A stretch of DNA of 64,000 bases, taken from positions 62,692,330 through 62,756,329 of the forward strand of contig JAAALK010000079.1 in assembly GCA_019279435.1 (NCBI GenBank), in the 5' to 3' direction. Below are positions 55,186-64,000 of this stretch, piece after piece. The notes beneath the pieces are model-generated. The model was not told the origin of the DNA. It made no database searches and saw only the letters and a program-made list of their open reading frames with translations. Position 1 is the first letter of the stretch. Every line of letters begins with the position of its first letter. The DNA comes from Zizania palustris (Eukaryota; Streptophyta; Magnoliopsida; Poales; Poaceae). The translations under genes and the position numbers were made by a program.

Positions 55186-56433
55186 TGACTCCTGTGCAGT
55201 CGGAGGGCTGACTGCAGAGGGCAGTCGGGCTCCGCAGCCGTTCGATCTTGATCGGATGGTGCGAAACCCCCTTCGTTCTCTCCAAAACCTCCTACGAAGT
55301 AGGTCCCACCGATGCGAAGCCCCCCTCACGCGCGCGTCCGATTAAAATCAGACAGTGCTGAGGAGCTGACTTCTATATCATCCAAACATCCCGTGCTCGC
55401 GGACGTTTCCCATGACAATCGAGTTCCTTCCCCATATACACATCATTTTTAAGCTTTCACGTGCATGCGTGGTCCACCTAATTACTAGCAAGTGCATTCT
55501 TCCTACTAATATTTAATTTTATAACTTTTATATAGTATCTTAGAGAATGCTGATATTATGAAAATACTGTAAACTCTGGATTGTTGTATTACGAAATATT
55601 AAATTTGGTATTGTGAAACTGATATCTCTATTTTCAAATAAAATAATATGTCACTTGATTAACCGGAGATTACATTAATTATGCGTGCACTTCGAATAAA
55701 ATAACGAGTAAACAAATTAAATACAATTTTTTTAAAAGTAATTGCATAGTACGTGGAGGGAGTAGTAGCGGCGCTCTTGTCCCGTCAGAAAACAGATTTA
55801 TGAGCAACTGAACTCCAGTGGTAATCCTCAAACCAAAGTTCTGTTTGAAACAATTTTAAGAACAACTTCAGTAGTAATCCTCGAACAACGGTTTGAAAGT
55901 AGGCTTAAAAGTAACTTCAATAGCAGCACTCAAATCAGAGCCATTACTTTTGATTTGAAGGTTCCTTCTACTTTTGATATGCCTGTTTTTTGGGTCTTAC
56001 TTCACTAGTGTCTCTAAAAACAGAGCCCCTATTTCAATTTTCACCATTTTTCAAACACTATACACGTGTATTTGATAAAAATACATTACATAATAAACTA
56101 TTTATTGTTTAATAATAAATGACTATATTTAAATTTTAAAATGTAAATATAAATATTTAAATTTAAATATAGAAATTTAATTTGAGGTTCTGGTTGCTCT
56201 AACGAGGGCGCGCAACGTTTGTGACTCGCTCCCCACTCACACAGCAATACACCATGCCGTGCAAGGGCCAAGTCCCCGGCTTGTCGTCCGGCTATAAATA
56301 CCGGTGAACTCTATCGCACCCTCCTGCACCGGCTCCGGCTCACAGCTGCAAGGCCGAACTCCATCACAGACCTTCGCCACCGATCAATCCACTCACTGCT
56401 GCAGAGACGACTCCAAGCTCTTGAGAGGCGAAG
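55186..56433 (+). promoter_or_regulatory. Upstream region of lipoxygenase 1, with segment shared with the adenylosuccinate synthetase locus and a TATA box
   Basis: 55753-55800 and 56200-56262 match 28999-29099 block by block (gtggagggagtag, then gggcgcgcaacgttt, then ccatgccgtgc). A MITE-like insert (55802-56199) separates the two halves here. A TATA box CTATAAATA is at 56292-56300, about 135 bases before the ATG. Confidence 0.7.
55802..56199. mobile_element. MITE-like insertion in the lipoxygenase upstream region
   Basis: About 398 bp with short inverted ends, GAGCAACTGAACTCCAG on the left and CTGGTTGCTC on the right. The homologous sequence at 28999-29099 lacks it and so serves as an empty site. 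Confidence 0.65.
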
Positions 56434-56694
56434 ATGCTGGGAAGCCTGGGAGAGCTCGTCGACGGCCTGACGGGGACGAAGCACGCGCGGCTCAAGGGCA
56501 CGGTGGTGCTCATGCGCAAGAACGTGCTCGACCTCAACGACTTCGGCGCCACCATCATCGACAGCATCGGCGAGTTCCTCGGCAAGGGCGTCTCCTGCCA
56601 GCTCGTCAGCTCCACCGTCGTCGACCCAAGTACGAGCTAGACACGGACACCCTACCTACCTTGCATCTCGTCCTCTTCTCCAGGCATCTCGGCT

Positions 56695-56791
<97 letters not shown>

Positions 56792-59700
56792 CTCTCTGCA
56801 TGCATTTTTGCCCATACTGCAAATTTATGCACTGTATTGGCGGCTATGGCTATGGATGAAGCCTGGCTCGGTCAGCTTTGATGGGACATGGAAAGAAGAG
56901 ATCACCAGCGAGGAAAAGACAAGTAGACGACGACGGCGGCAGAGCACCGGATGCTCTCCGGCCAAAATAAAAACAAAAAGAAACGTCGATAGTAAATTAA
57001 GAGACCTTTTAGAAGTGAGGGGAGGTATAAAATGATAAATGATCTGGAGGTTCAAAGAACAAATATACTATTTTTAAATGGTTTTAAAGTATTTTTATCC
57101 AGAATTTTTTCGGACTGTTTAGCAATTCGAAGTCTTGGTCGGCGTGCAGACAACGGCAACAGGGGGAAGCTGGGGGCGGAGGCGAGCCTGGAGCAGTGGC
57201 TGACGAGCCTGCCGTCGGTGACGACGGGGGAGTCCAAGTTCGGCGTGACGTTCGACTGGGAGGTGGAGAAGCTCGGCGTGCCCGGCGCCATCGTCGTCAA
57301 GAACCACCACAGCAACGAGTTCTTCCTCAAGACCGTCACACTCGACGCCGTCCCCGGCCGCAGCGGCCCCGTCGTCTTCGTCGCCAACTCCTGGGTCTAC
57401 CCCGCCGACAAGTACAGATACAGCCGCGTCTTCTTCTCCAACGATGTGAGTCACCTCGGTTGTTTTAAATGCGTAGCAGCAAGCAGTTTACGTGGTAGGT
57501 GAAGTGGTTTTACTCCTACGGAGACCAGTCCTAGCTTCCTCGATCCTGCATTGCACTGGAAAGTTGAAGACCTCGCCTCCTTGTGATAACAACCTGCCAC
57601 TACAATAAATCTAGAATAGTCCTTCGAAGGACACAGTGGGAAGCATGTGAGCTCACTGACGACGTAGGAGTAGGAGTGTAGCACTCGGTTTCACTTTGCG
57701 AACCCATGCGACACGGTAAAAGGAGTAAAAAGTAGTGCCATGTTCAAAGTGCAGGACTGGAGACGCAGCTATGGAGTTCGTAATATGTACAGTAACAACA
57801 CACTAGTGTTAGATTACTAGCTGGAGCTGATTTGGGTGATTAACTGACTAATCGAGTGATTAAGTAGCTCAAATCATACGCAGACATACCTGCCGAGCAA
57901 GATGCCGGCGGCGCTGAGGCCTTACCGCGACGACGAGCTCCGCAACCTGCGGGGCGATGACCAGGAGGGCCCCTACCAGGAGTACGACCGCATTTACCGC
58001 TACGACGTCTACAACGACCTCGGCGAGCCCGACGCCGGCAAGCCTCGCCCCATCCTCGGCGGCTCCCCCGACCAACCCTACCCTCGCCGCGGCCGCACCG
58101 GCCGCAAGGCCACCAAAACCGGTAAGCACAAGCACGATATGCATTGACCTGGTCGGGGTCGAGGGGTTGACCTTACTTGACTGACGCGCGCGTTGACTTG
58201 TTCAGACAAGAGCTCGGAGAGCAGGCTGCCGCTGCTGGAGCAGATCTACGTGCCGCGGGACGAGCGGTTCGGGCACCTGAAGATGGCGGACTTCCTCGGG
58301 TACTCGATCAAGGCGATCACGCAGGCGATCGTGCCGGCGATCCGCACGTACGTCGACCTCACCCCCGGCGAGTTCGACTCGTTCCAGGACATCCTCAGCC
58401 TCTACGAGGGCGGCCTCAAGCTGCCTGACATCCCGGCGCTGGAGGAGTTCCGCAAGCGCTTCCCGCTCCAGCTCGTCAAGGACCTCCTCCCCGCCGGCGG
58501 CGACTACCTCCTCAAGCTCCCCCTCCCTCAGATCATCGAAAGTAATCGAGCATGCATGCATGCAAATGCAATACAAGCTAGCCGCCCAGCTATGCACGAG
58601 TATCCACGTGTGTTCGAGGAGTTGCCGGTTTAGTATAACGCAAGTGTTAACTGCATGTGCAGAGGACAAGGAAGCGTGGAGGACCGACGAGGAGTTCGCG
58701 AGGGAGGTGCTCGCCGGCGTCAACCCGATGATGATCACGCGTCTCACGGTGAGTTATTAGTCAATGAACGCCAGTGGCCATCGAGCGAGCCAGCACCGGT
58801 TACAACTTGAGCTCTCGTGAAGCTCCAAAGCGTTGATGATTCGATCGCAGGAGTTCCCTCCGAAAAGTACTCTCGATCCTAGCAAGTTCGGCGACCAGAC
58901 GAGCACGATCACCGCGGCGCACGTCGAGAACAACCTCGATGGCCTCACCGTGCAACAGGTGCTCGAGTTTAAACAGATCGTTTTAACGATAGAATTTTGA
59001 CAAATCGTTGTAAAACAATTTTAATTGCAGGCGATGGAGAGTAACCGGCTCTACATCCTGGACCACCACGACCGGTTCATGCCGTTCCTGGTCAACGTCA
59101 ACAACCTGGAGGGCAACTTCGTCTACGCGACGAGGACGCTATTTTTCCTGGGAAGTGACGGCAGGCTGGCGCCGCTCGCCATCGAGCTGAGCGAGCCTGT
59201 GATCCAGGGCAGCCTGACCACCGCCAAGAGCACGGTCTACACGCCGGCGTCCACCGGCGTCGAGGCATCGGTGTGGCAGCTCGCCAAGGCCTACGTCGCC
59301 GTCAACGACTCCGGCTGGCACCAATTGATCAGCCACTGGTACGTGCGACGTGCGCGCCAAGTCGCCAACATGACAACGCTCGTACTACTACCTCAAGAAC
59401 TTGCATGCTTCGTCAGCGGAGAGTTACCGATCGTTTGATCTTTGCGTGTGTGCGTGCGTGCGTGCAGGCTGAACACGCACGCGGTGATGGAGCCGTTCGT
59501 GATCGCGACGAACCGGCAGCTGAGCGTGACGCACCCGGTGCACAAGCTGCTGAGCCCGCACTACCGCGACACGATGAACATCAACGCCCTGGCGCGGCAG
59601 ACGCTCATCAACGCCGGCGGCATCTTCGAGATGACCGTCTTCCCCGGCAAGTACGCGCTCTGGATGTCGTCGATGGTGTACAAGAACTGGAACTTCACAG

Positions 59701-60570
59701 AGCAAGGCCTTCCCGCCGATCTCATCAGGAGGTACTAAACAGAGGGATGTGTAAATTTGCTGGTGCAACGTGGTTCAAATGCGAGTGCGACATTGCAGGG
59801 GCGTGGCGGTGGAGGACGCGACGAGCCCGTACAAGGTGCGGCTGCTGATCGAGGACTACCCGTACGCGACGGACGGGCTAGCGATCTGGCACGCGATCGA
59901 GCAGTGGGTGGGTGAGTACCTGGCAATCTACTACCCGGACGACGGCGTGCTCCGTGGCGACGCAGAGGTGCAGGCGTGGTGGAAGGAGGTGCGCGAGGTT
60001 GGGCACGGCGACCTCAAGGACGCGGCGTGGTGGCCCAAGATGCAGGCCGTGTCGGAGTTGGCCCACGCGTGCACCACCATCATCTGGATCGCGTCGGCGC
60101 TGCACGCGGCGGTGAACTTCGGGCAGTACCCGTACGCGGGCTACCTCCCGAACAGGCCGACGGTGAGCCGGCGGCGCATGCCGGAGCCGGGCACGAAGGC
60201 GTACGAGGAGCTGGAGCGCGACCCGGAGCTGGCATTCATCCACACCATCACTAGCCAGCTCCAGACCATCATCGGCATCTCGCTCATCGAGGTCCTCTCC
60301 ACGCACTCCTCCGACGAGGTGTATCTCGGCCAGCGCGGCACGCCGGCGTGGACGTCGGACACCAAGGCACTGGAGGCGTTTCGCCGGTTCAGCGACCGTC
60401 TGGTGGAGATCGAGGGCAACGTGGTGGGCATGAACCGCAACCCCGAGATGAAAAACCGCAACGGCCCCGCCGAGTTCCCCTACATGCTGCTCTACCCCAA
60501 CACCTCCGACCGCGACGGCGACGCCGCCGGAATCACCGCCAAGGGAATCCCCAACAGCATCTCCATCTGA
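56434..60570 (+). CDS. Linoleate 9S-lipoxygenase (cytosolic type), complete
   Basis: Nine exons, 56434-56629, 57150-57445, 57884-58121, 58206-58541, 58663-58748, 58851-58958, 59031-59338, 59468-59731 and 59799-60570, give 867 residues with consistent phases. The N-terminal PLAT/LH2 beta-barrel (MLGSLGELVDGLTGTKHARLK...) is followed by the catalytic helical domain. Iron ligands are visible: the histidines of WHQLISHWLNTH, His and Asn of SALHAAVNFGQYPY, and the C-terminal Ile of GIPNSISI. There is no transit peptide, which fits type-1 9-lipoxygenases that dioxygenate linoleic and linolenic acid for oxylipin synthesis. A second lipoxygenase follows in tandem. Rice annotation has 9-LOX genes at this position, as I recall. 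Regiospecificity is inferred from overall similarity. Confidence 0.96.
56696..56788 (+). repeat. (CT)n microsatellite in lipoxygenase intron 1
   Basis: A pure dinucleotide run of about 46 units lies just after the exon 1 donor. Such a run is highly mutable and will vary between accessions. Confidence 0.97.
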
Positions 60571-61462
60571 GCTTAGCTGCTACGCATAAAAGATTCTGCG
60601 TGAACGGCTCGTCGATCGTTCAGCACAGCAGCATGCATGCCGAGAGTTTTTCTGTGTGTGGAGATCGAATAAATTATAAAAAATGTACGGACAACCGTGT
60701 TCGTTATTTCCGTCGTTTTGCCGTCGAAAAAAAAATTCAGGTCATGTCGGTGCACACAGAGTTCTCTGTGTTGTGAACTGCGTGAACTGAACACTGAACC
60801 TATAATTAATAAAGATAAAAGTACGTAACTCTGTAGCAAAATGATGGTGCAGGTGATAAATACAAGAACTTGATGGCATGGTTGTTGTCTGGTTAACCTC
60901 ACTCTGAACGCCCCCGTGGCACGAATCTTATGGCAAGTTTGTTAAAAGCTATAAATATAAAATAAATCTGAAGTTGTGTAGCTACAAAATTGTAGTTCCA
61001 TATTTTATATACCAAACATCTTATTTCACTCTTGACAAAATTAATAGTCTAATAGTGTTTAATTTAGCTCTAGTTCTACCGTATAATGAGTTAGATTTAG
61101 GAGCTAGATCGAGCTCTGTGAATCGTTCTCGATCAGTTTGCCTGAGCCCCAAATAAATCTTTTGTTGCCAATAGCTAAATTTGGTAGTGGACATACGATA
61201 CTCTGCAATAGCAGTAGACAGGGAGGAAATCGTTTCATCCTGTGTCACAAAAAGAAATCGAGAAAAAAACGGTAAGAACACTCAAATCCAGATCGGGCAG
61301 TACACATATAAACATGGAGGGACGCAAAGTAAAAAAAAAGTTCATACCGCCACAACGCACGTGTGTTTCTCTAGAACACTTAATAATTAATACTGCACAC
61401 AACGAGCATGTCAGGTTGTTTTGGCCTCGTGTATCACCGACGAGTTCAGTAGTTGGCGATTA
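60571..61462. other. Lipoxygenase 3' UTR and intergenic sequence
   Basis: 3' UTR probably to about 60800 (attaataaagataaa near 60805). Nothing else is supported. Confidence 0.5.
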
Positions 61463-61996
61463 TAGCATCTCCAATGCAACAGAAGTTTAAATAGTTCTTT
61501 TCTCTAAAATTTTGAGATTAGAATTAAAAAAATAGATATTCTAAATAATTTCCCAAAATAAAGAATCATCAAAATTAATTATTTCATTCCCTACTTTTAG
61601 GCAACATACTCAGAGCATTTTCAAGAGAAGCTCTAAAGAGTTCTCTTCTCTAAATTTTTGGGATTAGAATTAAAAAATCTCCTCCAATAGATACTCTAAG
61701 TGACTGCCAAAAATAAAAGATCCTCAAAATTAATCATTGTATTGACTACTTGTAGAGAACATAGTCACATACTTTACTTTAGGGTCTCTATTAGAGAGAA
61801 ACATATTTAAACTATTTGTATCCTCAAAAATAGATCCAAAAATTTATATAGAGAATCATTTTTTAAAGTCACTCTTGGAGATGCTCTCACATACTCTAAT
61901 TTAGGAACTATTTTGAAGAGAAACATATTTAAAGTGATTTGCATCTGGAAAATAAATCCCAAAATTATAATTGTTAGATACTTTTTAGAGATGCTC
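61463..61996. mobile_element. MITE (GAGCATCTCC family), outer copy, self-nested
   Basis: Ends TAGCATCTCC (first base changed) and GAGATGCTC, flanked by TTA (61460-61462 and 61997-61999). Its body is interrupted at 61613-61886 by another copy of the same family. Confidence 0.8.
61613..61886. mobile_element. MITE of the same family, inner copy
   Basis: Ends GAGCATTTTCAAGAGAAG and CTCTTGGAGATGCTC, flanked by TCA (61610-61612 and 61887-61889). The interior repeats the outer copy's sequence in the same order (gggattagaattaaaaaat; gagagaaacatatttaaa). Confidence 0.8.
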
Positions 61997-62470
61997 TTAG
62001 CACGTGGTACTACTTCAAAACGGGAACGGTGAAATAGAAAAAAAAACAGAGAACTCAGACACCGGCAAGAGTCTGGTTTTCTTTTTTCAAAAAGTAAGGC
62101 TTCGATTAACCAAGTTCTATATTATTATTTTTTAAAAAGATGACCAAATATGATTATAAGAAAATATTATTATATTTGAGTAATGATCTTGGAACTCGAA
62201 GTAGTAACAAATATACTGTAGATTTCGTTTCCAGTCTTGCAAAGTTGCAATCCCTCCCTCCCTCCGTGCACACGGTTTTGTGAGCTGCGGGTGCGGCGAA
62301 ACACCCGTCTCGATTTTTCTTCCATGGTTTCACCTCCCGTTTGGACAGTCAAGTCGGCTTCCACCTTCGCGCGCGCGTCCATTGGCATCAGGCGCACCAC
62401 GTGCCAAGCCAAGTGGAACGTTACGTCATTTCTCACACATCCCCGCCGCCGCCGCTGGTGGTGGTGTCGC

Positions 62471-62477
62471 TATAAAA
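62471..62477 (+). promoter_or_regulatory. TATA box of lipoxygenase 2
   Basis: TATAAAA in a GC-rich context, 135 bases before the ATG at 62606. CT-rich and (GAG)n tracts lie in the presumed 5' UTR. Confidence 0.7.
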
Positions 62478-62605
62478 TCCCAGCGGCGCTGCAGCTCTGC
62501 AGCTGAGTAGGCCGATCACCTCGTCTCTCTCTCTCTCTAGCTCGACGGGTTTTGGTTGGCTTTAGCAGAGGGAGGAGGAGGAGGAGGAGGAGGAGGGGAT
62601 CGAGG

Positions 62606-64000
62606 ATGCAGGTGCACGGGATCCTGGACAGGTTGGCGGGGAAGAACAAGGAGGCGTGGAGGGAGGGGAGGATCCGCGGCACGGCGGTGCTGGTGAAGAA
62701 GGACGTGCTCGCCTTCGGCGACTTCCACGCCTCCCTCGTCGACGGCATCCACGGCCTCCTCGGCCACGAGAACGGCGTCGCCTTCCGCCTCGTCAGCGCC
62801 ACCGCCCGCGAGCCAAGTAAGCGCCGCCTCTGCCCTCTCCCCCACCTCCCTCCTCGATCGCGCGACAGCACGCCGGCCGGCCGAAAATCGCATTATATAT
62901 TTTTTTTGCGCCAATGCTTTCCTTGGCGTGATCGATTCGCTTCCCGAACAAGAGAAACAGCTGCGTTTTTCTCCGGCTGGGGTTCTGCTTAATTAACCCC
63001 CTCTAAATCTCCGAGAGCCCAATGCGTTTTTCTCACGGAGATTAAACAGCAGGAAGGGAATATTGTAACCATGCACAGCCACTAGATCAATCTCTGTTTT
63101 TTTTTGTCTCATTTTTGCGGATGCCTCGCGTCCTCGTCGATTGCAGGCAATGGGGGGAGGGGAAAGGTTGGGAAGCCGGCGCACCTGGAGGAGCTGGTGG
63201 TGACGATGAAGTCGAGGGCGGCAGGGGAGTCGGTGTTCCGGGTGGCGTTCGAGTGGGACGAGTCGCAGGGCATTCCCGGCGCCGTCATCGTCACCAACTC
63301 CCACCACTCCGAGTTCTTCCTCAAAACGCTCACGCTCGAGGGCGTCCCCGGCAAGGGCACCGTCGTCTTCGTCGCCAACTCCTGGATCTACCCCGCCGAC
63401 AACTACAACTACGACCGCGTCTTCTTCGCCAATGATGTGAGTCCATTGCTAGCTCCTCCCTCTTAGCGGTGCATTATTTGTGATTATATAAGTTTAATCA
63501 ATTTAACAAGCCATTTAGTACTAGTCGTAATCATATACTTAAAGAGACTTTCAACTACCATAAAAATATGATACTGTTTTTTACACCTGTTAACCTTAAC
63601 TTAGACGAGTATCACAATTTTATTATGATTAAAAATTATAATCGATGAACAAGTTAACTTATGATATGTTTGGTTGACAGTCATAATTTACTATACAACA
63701 AGTGTGGCTAGTGTGGTAGTCGCACTTGTAGCGAGAAAAATTGTCGCCACACTCTTTCCACTAGAAAAAATTTGGCAAAGTGTGACGTTGTTTTTCCTCG
63801 CCACAAGTATGACTGTCATATTTGTGGTGTGGCAAATTGTGGTTGCCAACTAAACAGACCTTTATTACCACTACTGCAACGTTCTTGTGGTTGGTGACTG
63901 CCTCACGTGAACTCGTTGCCATTTGGCAAGTGGGGGGTTTTGCTAAGCAGTACTCCCTCCGGTACACAAAAACAAGTCGTTTTAGGCTTCTATCAAGATG
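62606..64000 (+). CDS. Lipoxygenase, second tandem gene (5' part)
   Basis: Exon 1 (62606-62816) and exon 2 (63147-63436) give a PLAT/LH2 domain: MQVHGILDRLAGKNKEAWRE, then RGTAVLVKKDVLAFGDFHAS, then GIPGAVIVTNSHHSEFFLKT and VVFVANSWIYPADNYNYDRV. Exon structure and phases (1, then 0) equal those of the neighbouring 9-lipoxygenase, so they are tandem duplicates, but the N-terminal protein sequence has diverged well. The rest of the gene, including the catalytic domain, lies beyond the window. No transit peptide is seen, so a cytosolic 9-type enzyme is likely. Confidence 0.93.
63667..63856. mobile_element. MITE in lipoxygenase 2 intron 2
   Basis: Inverted ends TGTTTGGTTGACAG and CAACTAAACA, with further inverted complementarity inside (gtggctagtgtggtagtc against gccacaagtatgactgtc). 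The ends are approximate. Confidence 0.6.
63952..64000. mobile_element. Left end of a Stowaway-like MITE, cut by window edge
   Basis: CTCCCTCCGGTACACAAAAA preceded by TA is the typical Stowaway terminal sequence. The rest is outside the window. Confidence 0.6.

Noticed and set aside
56606..56815. ORF made of repeating Arg-Glu on the minus strand
   Set aside because: It is the translation of the (CT)n microsatellite.

Overview
The window is plant nuclear DNA, almost certainly from rice (Oryza sativa or a very close AA-genome relative). Genes have GT-AG introns and GC-rich first exons, and they sit between many small Tourist, Stowaway and hAT type elements. The gene order (LOG, Yippee, tandem-CCCH zinc finger, ceramidase, oleosin, CDT2, adenylosuccinate synthetase, NAA20, two 9-lipoxygenases) matches what I recall of the long arm of rice chromosome 3. 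That placement is from memory and was not checked.

Layout. 1-1140: 3' part of a LOG cytokinin-activating enzyme (+). 4328-6551: Yippee-like zinc protein (+). 7560-10680: small transposable elements. 11426-13675: RR-TZF CCCH zinc finger with ankyrin repeats (+). 15188-18101: alkaline ceramidase (-). 21224-21748: seed oleosin (-). 23086-26177: CDT2/Denticleless WD40 gene, 15 exons (-). 29090-31607: adenylosuccinate synthetase (+), carrying a 1-base frameshift. 32077-34746: NatB catalytic subunit NAA20 (-), carrying a 4-base tandem duplication that shifts frame. 36886-55185: a nest of transposons. It holds a 12.5-kb Ty3/gypsy chromovirus-type retrotransposon (37919-50398) with two nearly identical 3.4-kb LTRs and intact ORFs, and a 3.46-kb hAT transposon (50837-54295) with an intact transposase gene and a perfect 8-bp target duplication; each lies inside an older MITE. 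56434-60570: complete 9-lipoxygenase gene (+). 62606-64000: 5' end of a second lipoxygenase (+), cut by the window edge.

The genes are independent housekeeping, lipid and hormone genes. The only functional cluster is the tandem lipoxygenase pair. The ceramidase, oleosin and lipoxygenases all concern lipids, but nothing shows that they are co-regulated.

The most interesting observations are: (1) the sequence carrying the adenylosuccinate synthetase start codon is homologous to sequence upstream of the lipoxygenase gene 27 kb away, and a second pair of matching blocks in the same order suggests an old duplication later split by transposons; (2) frame-breaking indels in two adjacent housekeeping genes, either real alleles or assembly errors; (3) a very young retrotransposon and an apparently autonomous hAT element; (4) MITEs nested in MITEs, one of them within its own family. 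I found no CRISPR array, rRNA, tRNA or prokaryotic-type system, and no convincing new biochemical system.
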